Assembly (NCBI GenBank): GCA_964414555.1
Contig: CAYPWW010000026.1
Location: forward strand, 1 to 30,700
Length of the DNA stretch: 30,700 nucleotides
DNA from: Litorimonas sp964414555
GTDB lineage: Bacteria; Pseudomonadota; Alphaproteobacteria; Caulobacterales; Maricaulaceae
Direction: 5' to 3'
The position numbers and the translations under genes are program-made. The notes under the pieces are model-generated. The model was given only the letters and a program-made list of their open reading frames with translations, made no database searches and had not been told where the DNA came from. Below, piece by piece: positions 1 to 7,949 of this stretch. Within the stretch, counting starts at the first letter, position 1; each line of letters begins with the position of its first letter.

Positions 1-72
1 ACTTTCCATACGGTAACTCGCGCGATTTGCCTAACTTCTTGCCTTACAATTGGCAGGACAGGAGATGGTTAT

Positions 73-183
73 ATGAGGTCGATTCAGCGGCAGAAGCGTG
101 CGGTTAACCCTCATAGAGCGTCCAAGTTTAATTGCGAGCCAAATCAGTCTAGAGATTTTTCAGTTCGCTCTTCCAAGGGGTGA
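73..183 (+). CDS. Small ORF of unknown function (36 aa)
   Basis: The ATG at 73 is preceded by AGGAGA about seven bases upstream, a very good Shine-Dalgarno sequence. The reading frame is also open back to base 1, so this could instead be the tail of a longer gene cut by the window. The product is short, arginine/serine-rich and hydrophilic, starting MRSIQRQKR, with one cysteine. I recognise no domain. It ends in TGA three bases before the next small ORF starts, which would suit translational coupling. An ORF this short can arise by chance; the ribosome-binding site is the main support. Confidence 0.22.
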   Translation: MRSIQRQKRAVNPHRASKFNCEPNQSRDFSVRSSKG

Positions 184-186
184 TGG

Positions 187-324
187 ATGGCGAAGAGCGC
201 AGAGAAGGGCGCGCACTATACCGGGAAAGAGCATATCATGCGGGTCATCGGTCCACTTTTTGTCGATGCATTGCTTGGTCTATATGATGCCGTCGTAAGG
301 TTGAAAAAATTCGAGGTAAAATGA
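187..324 (+). CDS. Small ORF of unknown function (45 aa)
   Basis: The ATG at 187 follows AAGGGGTG at a spacing of about five bases, and the frame is closed just upstream by TGA, so the start is well defined. The product begins MAKSAEKGAH and has a hydrophobic central stretch (residues about 20-37, rich in V, L, I, F, A and G) followed by a basic end (RLKKFEVK). This would suit an amphipathic or membrane-associated small peptide. It runs convergently toward hutU, ending 26 bases from the hutU stop. I know no family for it. It could be a real small protein, the tail of an older gene, or chance. Confidence 0.3.
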   Translation: MAKSAEKGAHYTGKEHIMRVIGPLFVDALLGLYDAVVRLKKFEVK

Positions 325-349
325 GGCGGCTTGAATTTCTGGTAATCCT

Positions 350-2023
350 CTACATTCCCAAAATTCCTGGCAGGTCTAATCCGTTTTCTTTGGCGCAATC
401 TGTCGCAATATCATATCCCGCATCAGCGTGGCGCATGACGCCTGTTGCGGGGTCGTTCCACAGCACTCGCTTGAGACGGCGATCTGCATCCTCGCTTCCG
501 TCGGCGCAAATGACCATGCCGGAATGTTGGGAATAGCCCATGCCGACCCCGCCGCCATGATGCAAAGACACCCACGTCGCGCCTGAGGCTGTATTAAGGA
601 GTGCGTTTAGAAGGGGCCAATCAGAAACAGCATCAGAGCCGTCTTTCATGGCTTCAGTCTCGCGGTTTGGAGAAGCGACAGAGCCAGAGTCTAGGTGGTC
701 TCTACCGATGACAATAGGTGCGCTCAGTTCACCCGTCCGCACCATTTCGTTAAAGGCGAGGCCAAGTTTATGGCGCTGACCTAGTCCAACCCAGCAGATT
801 CGCGCAGGTAGGCCTTGGAAGGAGATACGCTCACGCGCCATGTCTAGCCAGTGATGTAAATGCGGATCATCTGGGATAAGCTCTTTGACCTTAGCATCGG
901 TCTTGTAAATGTCTTCGGGGTCGCCAGAGAGCGCGCACCATCTAAAGGGACCAATCCCTCTACAGAAAAGTGGGCGGATATAGGCGGGCACAAAGCCTGG
1001 AAATGCGAAGGCATCTTCAAGGCCTTCATCTTTCGCGACTTGACGAATGTTGTTGCCGTAATCGAGCGTCGGAACGCCTTGTCTCCAAAACTCGACCATG
1101 GCCTCGACTTGAGTTTTCATTGAGGCGCGCGCGGCTTTTTCGACGGATTTTGGATCTTTTTCTTTTGCTTCGTTCCACTGCGAGACTGTCCAGCCTTTAG
1201 GCAAATATCCGTTGAGCGGGTCATGGGCAGATGTTTGGTCTGTGACGATGTCAGGCCTTACACCGCGTTTAATCAGATCCGGGAAAATATCTGCGGCGTT
1301 GCCTAACAGGCCAACTGACTTGGCTTCGCCTGCTGCGGTCCATTTATCAATAAGCGCGAGAGCTTCATCGAGCGTTCGCGCTTTGGCATCAACATAGCCT
1401 GTCCGCAGACGGAAATCGATGCGAGTTTCGTCACATTCGACCGCGAGGCAAGAGGCCCCCGCCATAACCGCCGCTAATGGTTGTGCGCCGCCCATGCCGC
1501 CAAGGCCGCCTGTCAGAATCCATTTCCCTTTTAGGTCACCGTCATAATGCTGACGTCCTGCCTCTACGAAAGTCTCATAAGTGCCCTGCACAATGCCTTG
1601 CGTGCCAATGTAAATCCAAGAACCTGCCGTCATCTGGCCATACATGGCGAGGCCTTTTTTATCGAGCTCATTAAAGTGATCCCAATTCGCCCAATTTGGG
1701 ACAAGGTTCGAGTTCGCAATCAAGACACGCGGGGCATCTTTGTGCGTTTGGAAAACGCCGACTGGTTTTCCAGATTGAACTAAAAGCGTTTCGTCATCCT
1801 CGAGCGTTTTTAGGCTTGCAACAATCTGGTCATAGGCTTCCCAATTTCGTGCCGCGCGTCCAATGCCGCCATAAACGACAAGCTCATGTGGGTTTTCGGC
1901 AACATCAGGATGCAGGTTATTCATCAGCATGCGCATAGGCGCTTCGGTGAGCCAAGACTTCGCTGTAATTTCCGTTCCCGTAGCAGGGTAAATATCACGG
2001 CTGTTTTTGCGGGTAAAAGTCAT
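350..2023 (-). CDS. hutU: Urocanate hydratase
   Basis: HutU converts urocanate to 4-imidazolone-5-propionate, the second step of histidine breakdown in the cytosol, using tightly bound NAD+ as an electrophile. I chose the ATG at 2023, giving 557 aa and an N-terminus MTFTRKNSRD. The frame runs 32 codons further upstream, but that stretch lies inside hutG. The glycine-rich NAD-binding segment GGLGGMGG is at residues 172-179. A cysteine at residue 410 in ARICWVGLGQRHK aligns by position with the catalytic Cys410 of the Pseudomonas putida enzyme, and CRGIGPFRWCALSG precedes it. The length equals the P. putida protein. The start overlaps the hutG stop as ATGA, so translation is probably coupled. 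It is the last gene of the leftward hut operon. Confidence 0.97.
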   Translation of the reverse strand: MTFTRKNSRDIYPATGTEITAKSWLTEAPMRMLMNNLHPDVAENPHELVVYGGIGRAARNWEAYDQIVASLKTLEDDETLLVQSGKPVGVFQTHKDAPRVLIANSNLVPNWANWDHFNELDKKGLAMYGQMTAGSWIYIGTQGIVQGTYETFVEAGRQHYDGDLKGKWILTGGLGGMGGAQPLAAVMAGASCLAVECDETRIDFRLRTGYVDAKARTLDEALALIDKWTAAGEAKSVGLLGNAADIFPDLIKRGVRPDIVTDQTSAHDPLNGYLPKGWTVSQWNEAKEKDPKSVEKAARASMKTQVEAMVEFWRQGVPTLDYGNNIRQVAKDEGLEDAFAFPGFVPAYIRPLFCRGIGPFRWCALSGDPEDIYKTDAKVKELIPDDPHLHHWLDMARERISFQGLPARICWVGLGQRHKLGLAFNEMVRTGELSAPIVIGRDHLDSGSVASPNRETEAMKDGSDAVSDWPLLNALLNTASGATWVSLHHGGGVGMGYSQHSGMVICADGSEDADRRLKRVLWNDPATGVMRHADAGYDIATDCAKENGLDLPGILGM

Positions 2024-2820
2024 ATCAAGTCGCCTTGTAAAATGCGTGTTTCGAGCGATGTGAGAATTGATTTCAAAACGGCGCGCAGCTTTTCGGCCTT
2101 GCTGTCCACATAAGCCCACGGGGAGCTTTCCGTCATGTAATTGATCTGAGCGAGTTCCATTTGAATCGCGTGAACGCTTGCATTGGGCTGTCCGTAGTGG
2201 CGCGTGGTCCAGCCGCCTTTAAAGCGTCCATTAACGACAGAGCTATAGGGCTTTGCGTTGGCGCAAATACTGGTAGCGGCGGATTGGATAGCCGGCGCGC
2301 AGCTTTGGCCTGAATGTGTCCCAATATTAAAATCGGGAAGGGCGCCCTCAAATAGATAGGGCACAACAGAGCGTATGGAATGGCAGTCATATAACACGGC
2401 AACGCCGTGTAAGGCTTTGACCCGTGCGATTTCCGCGCTTAGCGCTTGGTGATATGGCGCGTGATAGGCTTTGCGGCGGCGGGTAATTTCAGCGGCATCA
2501 GGGGCATGCCCTTGGCGGTATATATCATTTCCGTCAAAATCCGATAGCGGGCACAGACCTGTCGTATTTTGCCCCGGATAAAGGCTCTCTCCAGAGGGCG
2601 GGCGATTAGGGTCAATGACATAGCGGTGGAAGTTTGCGCGAACCATCGTCGCATTGGGCAGCAAGCCCGTATAGAGCTTATCAATATGCCAATCCGTATC
2701 GGACAGCTCCCGCCCAACTTCATTAAAACCTGCCAAGATGTCATCAGGCACATAAAGTCCCGTATGGGGCATAGCGAGAATGATTGGGCTGTCGCCGCTT
2801 ATGACATCAACGGGCTGCAT
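2020..2820 (-). CDS. hutG: N-formylglutamate deformylase
   Basis: This 266-aa cytosolic hydrolase is the N-formylglutamate amidohydrolase type of HutG, which releases formate and glutamate in the last step of the five-step histidine pathway. The N-terminal segment AMPHTGLYVPD, the DTDWHIDKLY stretch, the ANFHRYVIDPNRPP motif and YDCHSIRS are family hallmarks and supply the likely metal ligands. It is not the ureohydrolase-fold formiminoglutamase that shares the name HutG. This matches the presence of hutF next door. Its ATG overlaps the hutH stop by one base (TAATG) and its TGA overlaps the hutU start (ATGA), so it is embedded in the leftward operon. Confidence 0.95.
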   Translation of the reverse strand: MQPVDVISGDSPIILAMPHTGLYVPDDILAGFNEVGRELSDTDWHIDKLYTGLLPNATMVRANFHRYVIDPNRPPSGESLYPGQNTTGLCPLSDFDGNDIYRQGHAPDAAEITRRRKAYHAPYHQALSAEIARVKALHGVAVLYDCHSIRSVVPYLFEGALPDFNIGTHSGQSCAPAIQSAATSICANAKPYSSVVNGRFKGGWTTRHYGQPNASVHAIQMELAQINYMTESSPWAYVDSKAEKLRAVLKSILTSLETRILQGDLI

Positions 2821-4364
2821 TAAATTGCTGATAGTTTCAGGTTCAAAGCGGATGGCGCGGCGGTCATCAATGTGCCGCTAACGATCATGCTTTGGGCGGT
2901 ATCAATATCGTCGGCCAGATAACGGTCATCTTCTAAGCGGTTAACCGTGCCGCGCAGATGGTCGATTGCGTGTTGCAAAGCCTCGCTTGTTTTCAAAGGC
3001 TGCCGAAACTCAACGCCTTGCGCCGCACAAAGAAGTTCTACGGCGAGAATGTGCGACAGGTTTGAATTCATCTGCATCAGACGCCGCGCGGCATGGGCCG
3101 CCATAGATACATGATCTTCTTGATTGGCGCTTGTTGGCGTTGAGTCTGTCGAACATGGATTAGCGAGATGTTTATTCTCGCTCATCAGCGCCGCCGTTGT
3201 GACCTCGGCAATCATATAGCCTGAGTTCAGTCCAGGGTGCGGCGTTAGGAAAGGCGGCAGGTCAAAACTTAGGGTCGGGTCAACCATCAAAGCGACGCGG
3301 CGCTGTGCGATGGCGCCAATTTCAGAAATAGCGATGGCGATTTGGTCTGCGGCGAAGGCCACAGGCTCGGCGTGAAAATTACCGCCTGAGACAATTTCGC
3401 CAGTGTCTTTTAGAACCAAAGGATTATCTGTCACAGCGTTGGCTTCAATTTCCAATGTCGCCGCCGCCATCCGTAGCATATCTACACAAGCGCCCGTCAC
3501 TTGGGGCTGACAGCGAATACAATAAGGATCTTGAACGCGGCTATCCCCCTCACGGTGGCTGTCACGAATTTCGGAGCCCTTGAGCAAGTCCCGCATAGCG
3601 GCCGCCACCTCGATTTGTCCGCGGTGTCCGCGAAGCGTATGAATTTCGGCCAGCAGCGGCGCGGTAGATCCCATAATGGCATCTGTTGAGAGGGAAGATG
3701 TGATGATCGCGCCTTGGACATTCTGCCATGCCTGAAACAGACCTGCTAAAGCATAGGCGGTTGAAAACTGCGTTCCATTTATGAGCGCGAGGCCTTCTTT
3801 CGCGCCAAGGGTAATGGGCGTTAGTCCTGCTTCGGAAAGTGCGTCTCCTGACGGCATGACTTTGCCTTCATAAAGACTGGTGCCTTCGCCAATCATGGCC
3901 GCTGCCATATGCGCGAGCGGGGCAAGGTCACCAGATGCGCCGACTGACCCTTTTGCGGGAACAACAGGGGTGACGCCGCGCTCTAACATATTCTCAATAA
4001 GTTCGATAAGCTCCCAGCGAACGCCTGAGGCTCCACGTCCTAATGAGAGGAGTTTTAAAACCATCATTAGCCGCGTAATGTCTGTTTCAGTCCGCTCACC
4101 GACGCCGCAACAATGCGACAAAATCAAATTACGCTGTAATGTTGAAGTGTCTTCTGCGGCTATTTTGACGCTAGCGAGTTTACCAAATCCTGTGTTCACG
4201 CCGTAAACCGCATCGCCGCTATTCACGGCATCCTGAATCTGAGCTGCCGCAGTTTCGACGGCAGGCTTTGCGGAGCGGTCGAGTTTGACGGCGCTTTGCT
4301 CGCGGTAGATTTTTTCAAGCTGGTCTAAGCGCGTCGCCCCGGGCTGTAACAGTACCTCAGCCAT
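2820..4364 (-). CDS. hutH: Histidine ammonia-lyase
   Basis: HutH removes ammonia from L-histidine to give urocanate, the first step of the pathway. The ATG at 4364 gives a 514-aa protein beginning MAEVLLQPG. Upstream in-frame codons lie in hutI and are not expected to be part of it. The Ala-Ser-Gly triad that cyclises to the MIO prosthetic group is at residues 143-145 in GSVGASGDLAPL. The catalytic tyrosine is residue 54 in YGVNTGFGKLAS. Both sit one position from those of the P. putida enzyme (142-144 and 53). The 5' end overlaps hutI by 8 bp and the stop overlaps the hutG start by one base. Confidence 0.97.
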   Translation of the reverse strand: MAEVLLQPGATRLDQLEKIYREQSAVKLDRSAKPAVETAAAQIQDAVNSGDAVYGVNTGFGKLASVKIAAEDTSTLQRNLILSHCCGVGERTETDITRLMMVLKLLSLGRGASGVRWELIELIENMLERGVTPVVPAKGSVGASGDLAPLAHMAAAMIGEGTSLYEGKVMPSGDALSEAGLTPITLGAKEGLALINGTQFSTAYALAGLFQAWQNVQGAIITSSLSTDAIMGSTAPLLAEIHTLRGHRGQIEVAAAMRDLLKGSEIRDSHREGDSRVQDPYCIRCQPQVTGACVDMLRMAAATLEIEANAVTDNPLVLKDTGEIVSGGNFHAEPVAFAADQIAIAISEIGAIAQRRVALMVDPTLSFDLPPFLTPHPGLNSGYMIAEVTTAALMSENKHLANPCSTDSTPTSANQEDHVSMAAHAARRLMQMNSNLSHILAVELLCAAQGVEFRQPLKTSEALQHAIDHLRGTVNRLEDDRYLADDIDTAQSMIVSGTLMTAAPSALNLKLSAI

Positions 4365-5565
4365 CACAGCCTCCAAATACTTTCGCATGTAAGGGATTAA
4401 ACCCGATGCGATATGAGAGTTCAGACGGATGCTGGACATTCCAAATAGCCAGATCCGCACGTTGACCTGCCTGCAATGTTCCGCAATCCGTTAGACCCAA
4501 AGCCTTCGCCGCATGAACGGTCGCGCCTTTAAGCGCTTCCTCTGGCGTCATTTTAAATAACGTGCAGGCCATATTCATGGCGAGCAGGAGTGATGTTAAA
4601 GGCGACGATCCAGGGTTATTGTCCGTCGCGATGGCCATGGGCACGCCTTTATCTCTAAAGTGATCAATAGGAGGAATCTGTTTTTCTCTTAAAAAGTAAA
4701 ATGCGCCCGGCAGAAGAACCGCAACCGTTCCCGAAGCTGCCATAGAGTCAACGCCCGCCTCATCTAAATATTCAAGATGATCTACGGAAATGGCGTCATA
4801 TTTGGCGGCGAGTTTCGTTCCGCCAAGATTGGAGAGCTGCTCGGCGTGGAGCTTAACAGGGATACCCAGTGACTTAGCCGTTTCAAAAACACGTTTAATT
4901 TGTGCAGGTGTGAAGCCGATGGTTTCGCAAAAGCCGTCAACAGCGTCAACGAGACCAAGCTCATGTGCTTGTATCAGACCGGGGATGCAAACTTCGTCAA
5001 TATAAGCGTCAGCTTTATCATGATATTCGGGCGGCAGGGCATGGGCCGCTAAGTAACTGGTGCGGATACGCAGGGGGCGAATAGTTTGAATATGTTTGGC
5101 GACGCGGAGCATCTTAAGTTCATTTTCAATGTCGAGGCCATAGCCAGATTTTATCTCAAGCGTTGTAACGCCTTCTGCAATAAGCTTGTCGATGCGCGGT
5201 AAAGCGCTTTCAATTAAACTCTGCTCCGAAGCTTCGCGTGTTTGCTTGACCGTCGAGACGATACCGCCGCCCATTTTTGAAATATCTTCATAGCTTGCGC
5301 CGTTTAAACGCATTTCAAATTCACGGGCGCGATCGCCAGCGTGAACGATATGGGTGTGGCAATCAATTAGCGCTGGCGTGATAAGGCGGCCTGACATGTC
5401 TTCTGCTGGCCATGATTTATAGACTTCGGGTAGTGCGGACATCTCGCCGATCCATTTAATTATGCCCTCAGAGACAGCCATTACGCCATTTTTGATGAGG
5501 CCGTAATCCGCTTGACCTTCGGCGAGTGTTGCGAGCGCCGCATTTATGAAAACTCTATCCGTCAA
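4357..5565 (-). CDS. hutI: Imidazolonepropionase
   Basis: HutI opens the imidazolone ring to give N-formimino-L-glutamate. It is a zinc-dependent amidohydrolase of 402 aa. The metal-binding HTH motif is at residues 70-72 in IDCHTHIVHAGDR, followed by KLHAEQLSN, VDHLEYL and the catalytic aspartate in ATDNNPGSSP. The start is inferred as TTG at 5565: no in-frame ATG or GTG lies upstream before a stop, and the next internal Met (residue 29) would remove the first beta-sandwich strand. It is the first gene of the leftward hut operon, with a predicted promoter about 35-60 bp upstream. Its stop overlaps the hutH start by 8 bp. Confidence 0.95.
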   Translation of the reverse strand: MTDRVFINAALATLAEGQADYGLIKNGVMAVSEGIIKWIGEMSALPEVYKSWPAEDMSGRLITPALIDCHTHIVHAGDRAREFEMRLNGASYEDISKMGGGIVSTVKQTREASEQSLIESALPRIDKLIAEGVTTLEIKSGYGLDIENELKMLRVAKHIQTIRPLRIRTSYLAAHALPPEYHDKADAYIDEVCIPGLIQAHELGLVDAVDGFCETIGFTPAQIKRVFETAKSLGIPVKLHAEQLSNLGGTKLAAKYDAISVDHLEYLDEAGVDSMAASGTVAVLLPGAFYFLREKQIPPIDHFRDKGVPMAIATDNNPGSSPLTSLLLAMNMACTLFKMTPEEALKGATVHAAKALGLTDCGTLQAGQRADLAIWNVQHPSELSYRIGFNPLHAKVFGGCDG

Positions 5566-5579
5566 ATCGATTTTCGGCC

Positions 5580-5607
5580 TTGATTTTTGGTGCCCAAAAT
5601 TTATTAT
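5580..5607 (+). promoter_or_regulatory. Promoter of hutF-hutC
   Basis: On the plus strand TTGATT (5580-5585) and TATTAT (5602-5607) are separated by 16 bases, upstream of the hutF ATG at 5643. The -10 lies within the left arm of the inverted repeat, so this promoter and the leftward hutI promoter probably share one operator. Confidence 0.5.
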
Positions 5608-5624
5608 GTGCAGACATAATAAAT
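5599..5624. promoter_or_regulatory. Candidate HutC operator between hutI and hutF
   Basis: A perfect inverted repeat with 11-bp arms (ATTTATTATGT and its exact complement) around a GCAG centre sits in the 77-bp divergent region. It contains GT-N4-AC at its core, the general layout of GntR/HutC-family operators. It overlaps the -10 of both predicted divergent promoters. Because hutC is the only regulator in the locus, HutC binding here is the natural inference. I saw no second copy elsewhere in the window. Confidence 0.7.
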
Positions 5625-5629
5625 GTCAA
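5601..5629 (-). promoter_or_regulatory. Promoter of the hutI-H-G-U operon
   Basis: On the minus strand a perfect TTGACA (5629-5624) is followed after 17 bases by TAATAA (5606-5601). This is a near-consensus housekeeping promoter about 36 bases upstream of the hutI start. The inverted repeat at 5599-5624 covers the spacer and the -10, so a bound repressor would block RNA polymerase. Confidence 0.7.
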
Positions 5630-5642
5630 CAGCGGACGCGTC

Positions 5643-7022
5643 ATGAGAAAAATTTGGGCTGAACGCGCACTCATTTCTGAGGCGTGGCAAAACAATGTCC
5701 GCGTAACGGTCGATGATGCAGGACATATTTCTTCTGTTGAAAAAGACATTCAACGGGCGGGGCTAGACGCAGCTACACAATGTTGTGGCATTTTATTGCC
5801 AGCCCCTGCCAATATTCATAGTCATGCCTTTCAGCGCGCAATGGCAGGAATGACGGAGCGGCGCGGCGCGGACCCGGGTGATAATTTCTGGGCGTGGCGC
5901 AAGCTAATGTATCGCTTCCTTGATCAGCTAACCCCGGATGATATCGAAACGATTGCAGCTTTTGTGCAAATGGAAATGTTAGAAGCAGGCTATGCTGCCA
6001 ATACAGAGTTCCATTACATGCACCATCAGATGGACGGAACGCCTTATGATGACCCCGCGGAATTGTCGGGCAGGATTGCAGCGGCGGCGCAATCAACAGG
6101 GATAGGGCTGACGCTACTGCCAGTCCTATACGAGCAAGGCGGTTGTGATGGCCGCGAGCTCGGTCAGGGGCAAATTCGGTTTGGCAATAATATAGAGAGT
6201 TTTGAAACGCTATTGTCTGGCGCAAACAGTTTTATATCGGACCTTCCCACAGATGCGCGGTTAGGGGTCGCTCCGCATTCTTTGAGGGCGGTCAGCCGCG
6301 AGGCTTTAACGGAGGTCATTTCGCTGCGACCCAATGATGTTGTGCATATGCATCTGGCAGAGCAAGTCGGCGAGGTTGAGGAAGTCCTATCCTCTTATGG
6401 TGCGCGTCCCGTTGAATGGCTGTTTGATAATCACGAGGTAGATGAGCGTTGGTGCCTGATTCACTTAACGCAAATGCAGCCTCATGAAACAATTGCCGTT
6501 GCGAATTCTAGAGCCATTGCGGGCCTGTGCCCCATAACCGAAGCCAACCTTGGCGACGGAATATTCGATGCAGTGCGTTACTTTGAAAATAAGGGACGCT
6601 TCGCCGTGGGCTCGGATTCCAATATCCGCATTTCCTTTACGGAGGAACTACGCGGCCTGGAATATTCTCAGCGCCTGATACATAGGGCCCGTGCAGTTTT
6701 GGCTACTGAAGAGATTTCTAACGGAAGATTGCTTTTTGACGGCGCGTTAGAGGGCGGCGCTCAAGCCTCTGGACGGCATAGCGGGCAGATTAAAGCCGGA
6801 TATTTGGCAGACTTAGTAAGTTTAGATTCTCAGCATGTCGATCTGCTTGGGCGAGAGGATGACATGTTGCTCGATAGTTTTATCTTTGCGGGTGATAAAA
6901 CCATGATTGATAATGTGTGGGCTGCGGGGCGTCACATGGTCAAAGCAGGACGTCATATAGGTCATGAGACAATCGTAACAAATTATAGCGCGTGCATTAA
7001 ATCCTTAAAGAGCAGGCTTTGA
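5643..7022 (+). CDS. hutF: Formimidoylglutamate deiminase
   Basis: HutF hydrolyses N-formimino-L-glutamate to N-formyl-L-glutamate and ammonia, diverting the pathway through formylglutamate instead of direct formamide release. It is an amidohydrolase-superfamily zinc enzyme. The metal-binding HSH is at residues 59-61 in NIHSHAFQRAMAGM, a signature of this family. MHLAEQ, the LIHLT segment and the GSDSNIRISFTEELR aspartate motif follow. I chose the ATG at 5643 (459 aa, MRKIWAERAL); the frame extends upstream only into the promoter/operator. hutC follows after 14 bases, so the two are probably co-transcribed. Together with the deformylase-type hutG it defines the five-step route. Confidence 0.95.
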   Translation: MRKIWAERALISEAWQNNVRVTVDDAGHISSVEKDIQRAGLDAATQCCGILLPAPANIHSHAFQRAMAGMTERRGADPGDNFWAWRKLMYRFLDQLTPDDIETIAAFVQMEMLEAGYAANTEFHYMHHQMDGTPYDDPAELSGRIAAAAQSTGIGLTLLPVLYEQGGCDGRELGQGQIRFGNNIESFETLLSGANSFISDLPTDARLGVAPHSLRAVSREALTEVISLRPNDVVHMHLAEQVGEVEEVLSSYGARPVEWLFDNHEVDERWCLIHLTQMQPHETIAVANSRAIAGLCPITEANLGDGIFDAVRYFENKGRFAVGSDSNIRISFTEELRGLEYSQRLIHRARAVLATEEISNGRLLFDGALEGGAQASGRHSGQIKAGYLADLVSLDSQHVDLLGREDDMLLDSFIFAGDKTMIDNVWAAGRHMVKAGRHIGHETIVTNYSACIKSLKSRL

Positions 7023-7036
7023 GTGAGCTTTAAAGA

Positions 7037-7732
7037 ATGAAGCAAGGATCAAACACGTGGCAAGGTCTTTATGCCGAGGTTTCAAATCGCATCTCCCAAG
7101 GGATATGGAAGCCAGGGGAGTTGATACCAAAAGAAGTTGATCTTGCGGCGGAATTCGGGTGTGCACGAGCAACTGTAAACAGAGCTTTGCGCCAACTTGC
7201 CGAAGAGGGTTTTCTCGATCGCCGCCGCAAGGCCGGTACGCGTGTTGCCTTGCACCCCGTTAGAAAAGCAACTCTTGATATTCCCATCACCCGCCACGAG
7301 GTCGAGCAGCGCGGCAAAACCTATTCGCATAAAGTCCTAAGCGAAAAACAAAAGCGTGCGCCAAAATATGTTCGAGACATTATGGGCGAGGCAGGTGGTA
7401 AGCCGCTCTATTTGGAGACCCTTCACCTGGCCAATGGTAAGCCCTTTTTATACGAAGTGCGCTGGGTAAACACGCAGGCAGTTCCCGCTGTTCTAGAGGC
7501 GGATTTTACACATATCAGCGCAAATGAGTGGTTAGTTGAAAATGCGCTTTTGACCACGGGAGAGATTACGTTTTCCGCCACAAACGCAACCGAGATTGAG
7601 GCGGATATTTTGCAAGTAGATATAGGGGTGGCCATATTTATAATCGACCGTATTACTTGGAATGGATCGAATGCCGTTACGGTCGTGAGACTAGCTTACT
7701 CGCCGAGTTTTCAAATGAGCACTCGAATTTAA
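7037..7732 (+). CDS. hutC: HutC-type histidine utilisation repressor (GntR family)
   Basis: This 231-aa protein has an N-terminal GntR winged helix-turn-helix (residues about 5-70, with LIPKEVDLAAEFGCARATVNRALRQL in two parts and the RRRKAGTRV wing). A C-terminal UTRA effector domain (about 90-231) includes LYLETLHLANGKPFLYE. In known systems HutC represses hut transcription and is released by urocanate. It lies directly after hutF and is probably transcribed from the same operator-overlapping promoter, implying autoregulation. The specific ligand and operator are inferred from the family and from the palindrome at 5599-5624. Confidence 0.93.
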   Translation: MKQGSNTWQGLYAEVSNRISQGIWKPGELIPKEVDLAAEFGCARATVNRALRQLAEEGFLDRRRKAGTRVALHPVRKATLDIPITRHEVEQRGKTYSHKVLSEKQKRAPKYVRDIMGEAGGKPLYLETLHLANGKPFLYEVRWVNTQAVPAVLEADFTHISANEWLVENALLTTGEITFSATNATEIEADILQVDIGVAIFIIDRITWNGSNAVTVVRLAYSPSFQMSTRI

Positions 7733-7949
7733 CATAGAGCCCAGTAACGGCATTGTTTTGTTGCGCATCTTGCCATTATCACCCGCTCGCTAGAAACAGA
7801 CAGCGTCAGTATTGCTCGTAAGATCTAACCCTAGTTACGTCTTTCTTTGCGTGCCTTTGGTGGGTCTCAATTCGGAAAGTAACGAGTGAAAACACGTAGC
7901 AGACGCGTTTACGAATATAAAACCAGATGCGCCTTTCGCGCTCCAAACC
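7733..7949. other. Gap between the hut locus and the ccm genes
   Basis: This 217-bp stretch separates the convergent ends of hutC and ccmI. I see no gene, tRNA or attachment-site duplication. A short GCGC-GAAAG-GCGC hairpin followed by a partial T-run just beyond ccmI on the minus strand could be a weak terminator. The stretch also marks a shift from the less GC-rich hut genes to the more GC-rich remainder. Confidence 0.4.

Larger units (their letters stand above)
1..349. other. Region beyond hutU with no recognised gene
   Basis: This stretch lies downstream of the leftward hutU stop codon and runs to the window edge. I see no family I recognise on either strand and no clear intrinsic terminator for the hut operon. 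The only structure is a pair of tandem small rightward ORFs (73-183 and 187-324), each preceded by a purine-rich ribosome-binding sequence. A TACAAT hexamer at 45-50 could be a -10 element for them, but no -35 at normal spacing is visible. Confidence 0.5.
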
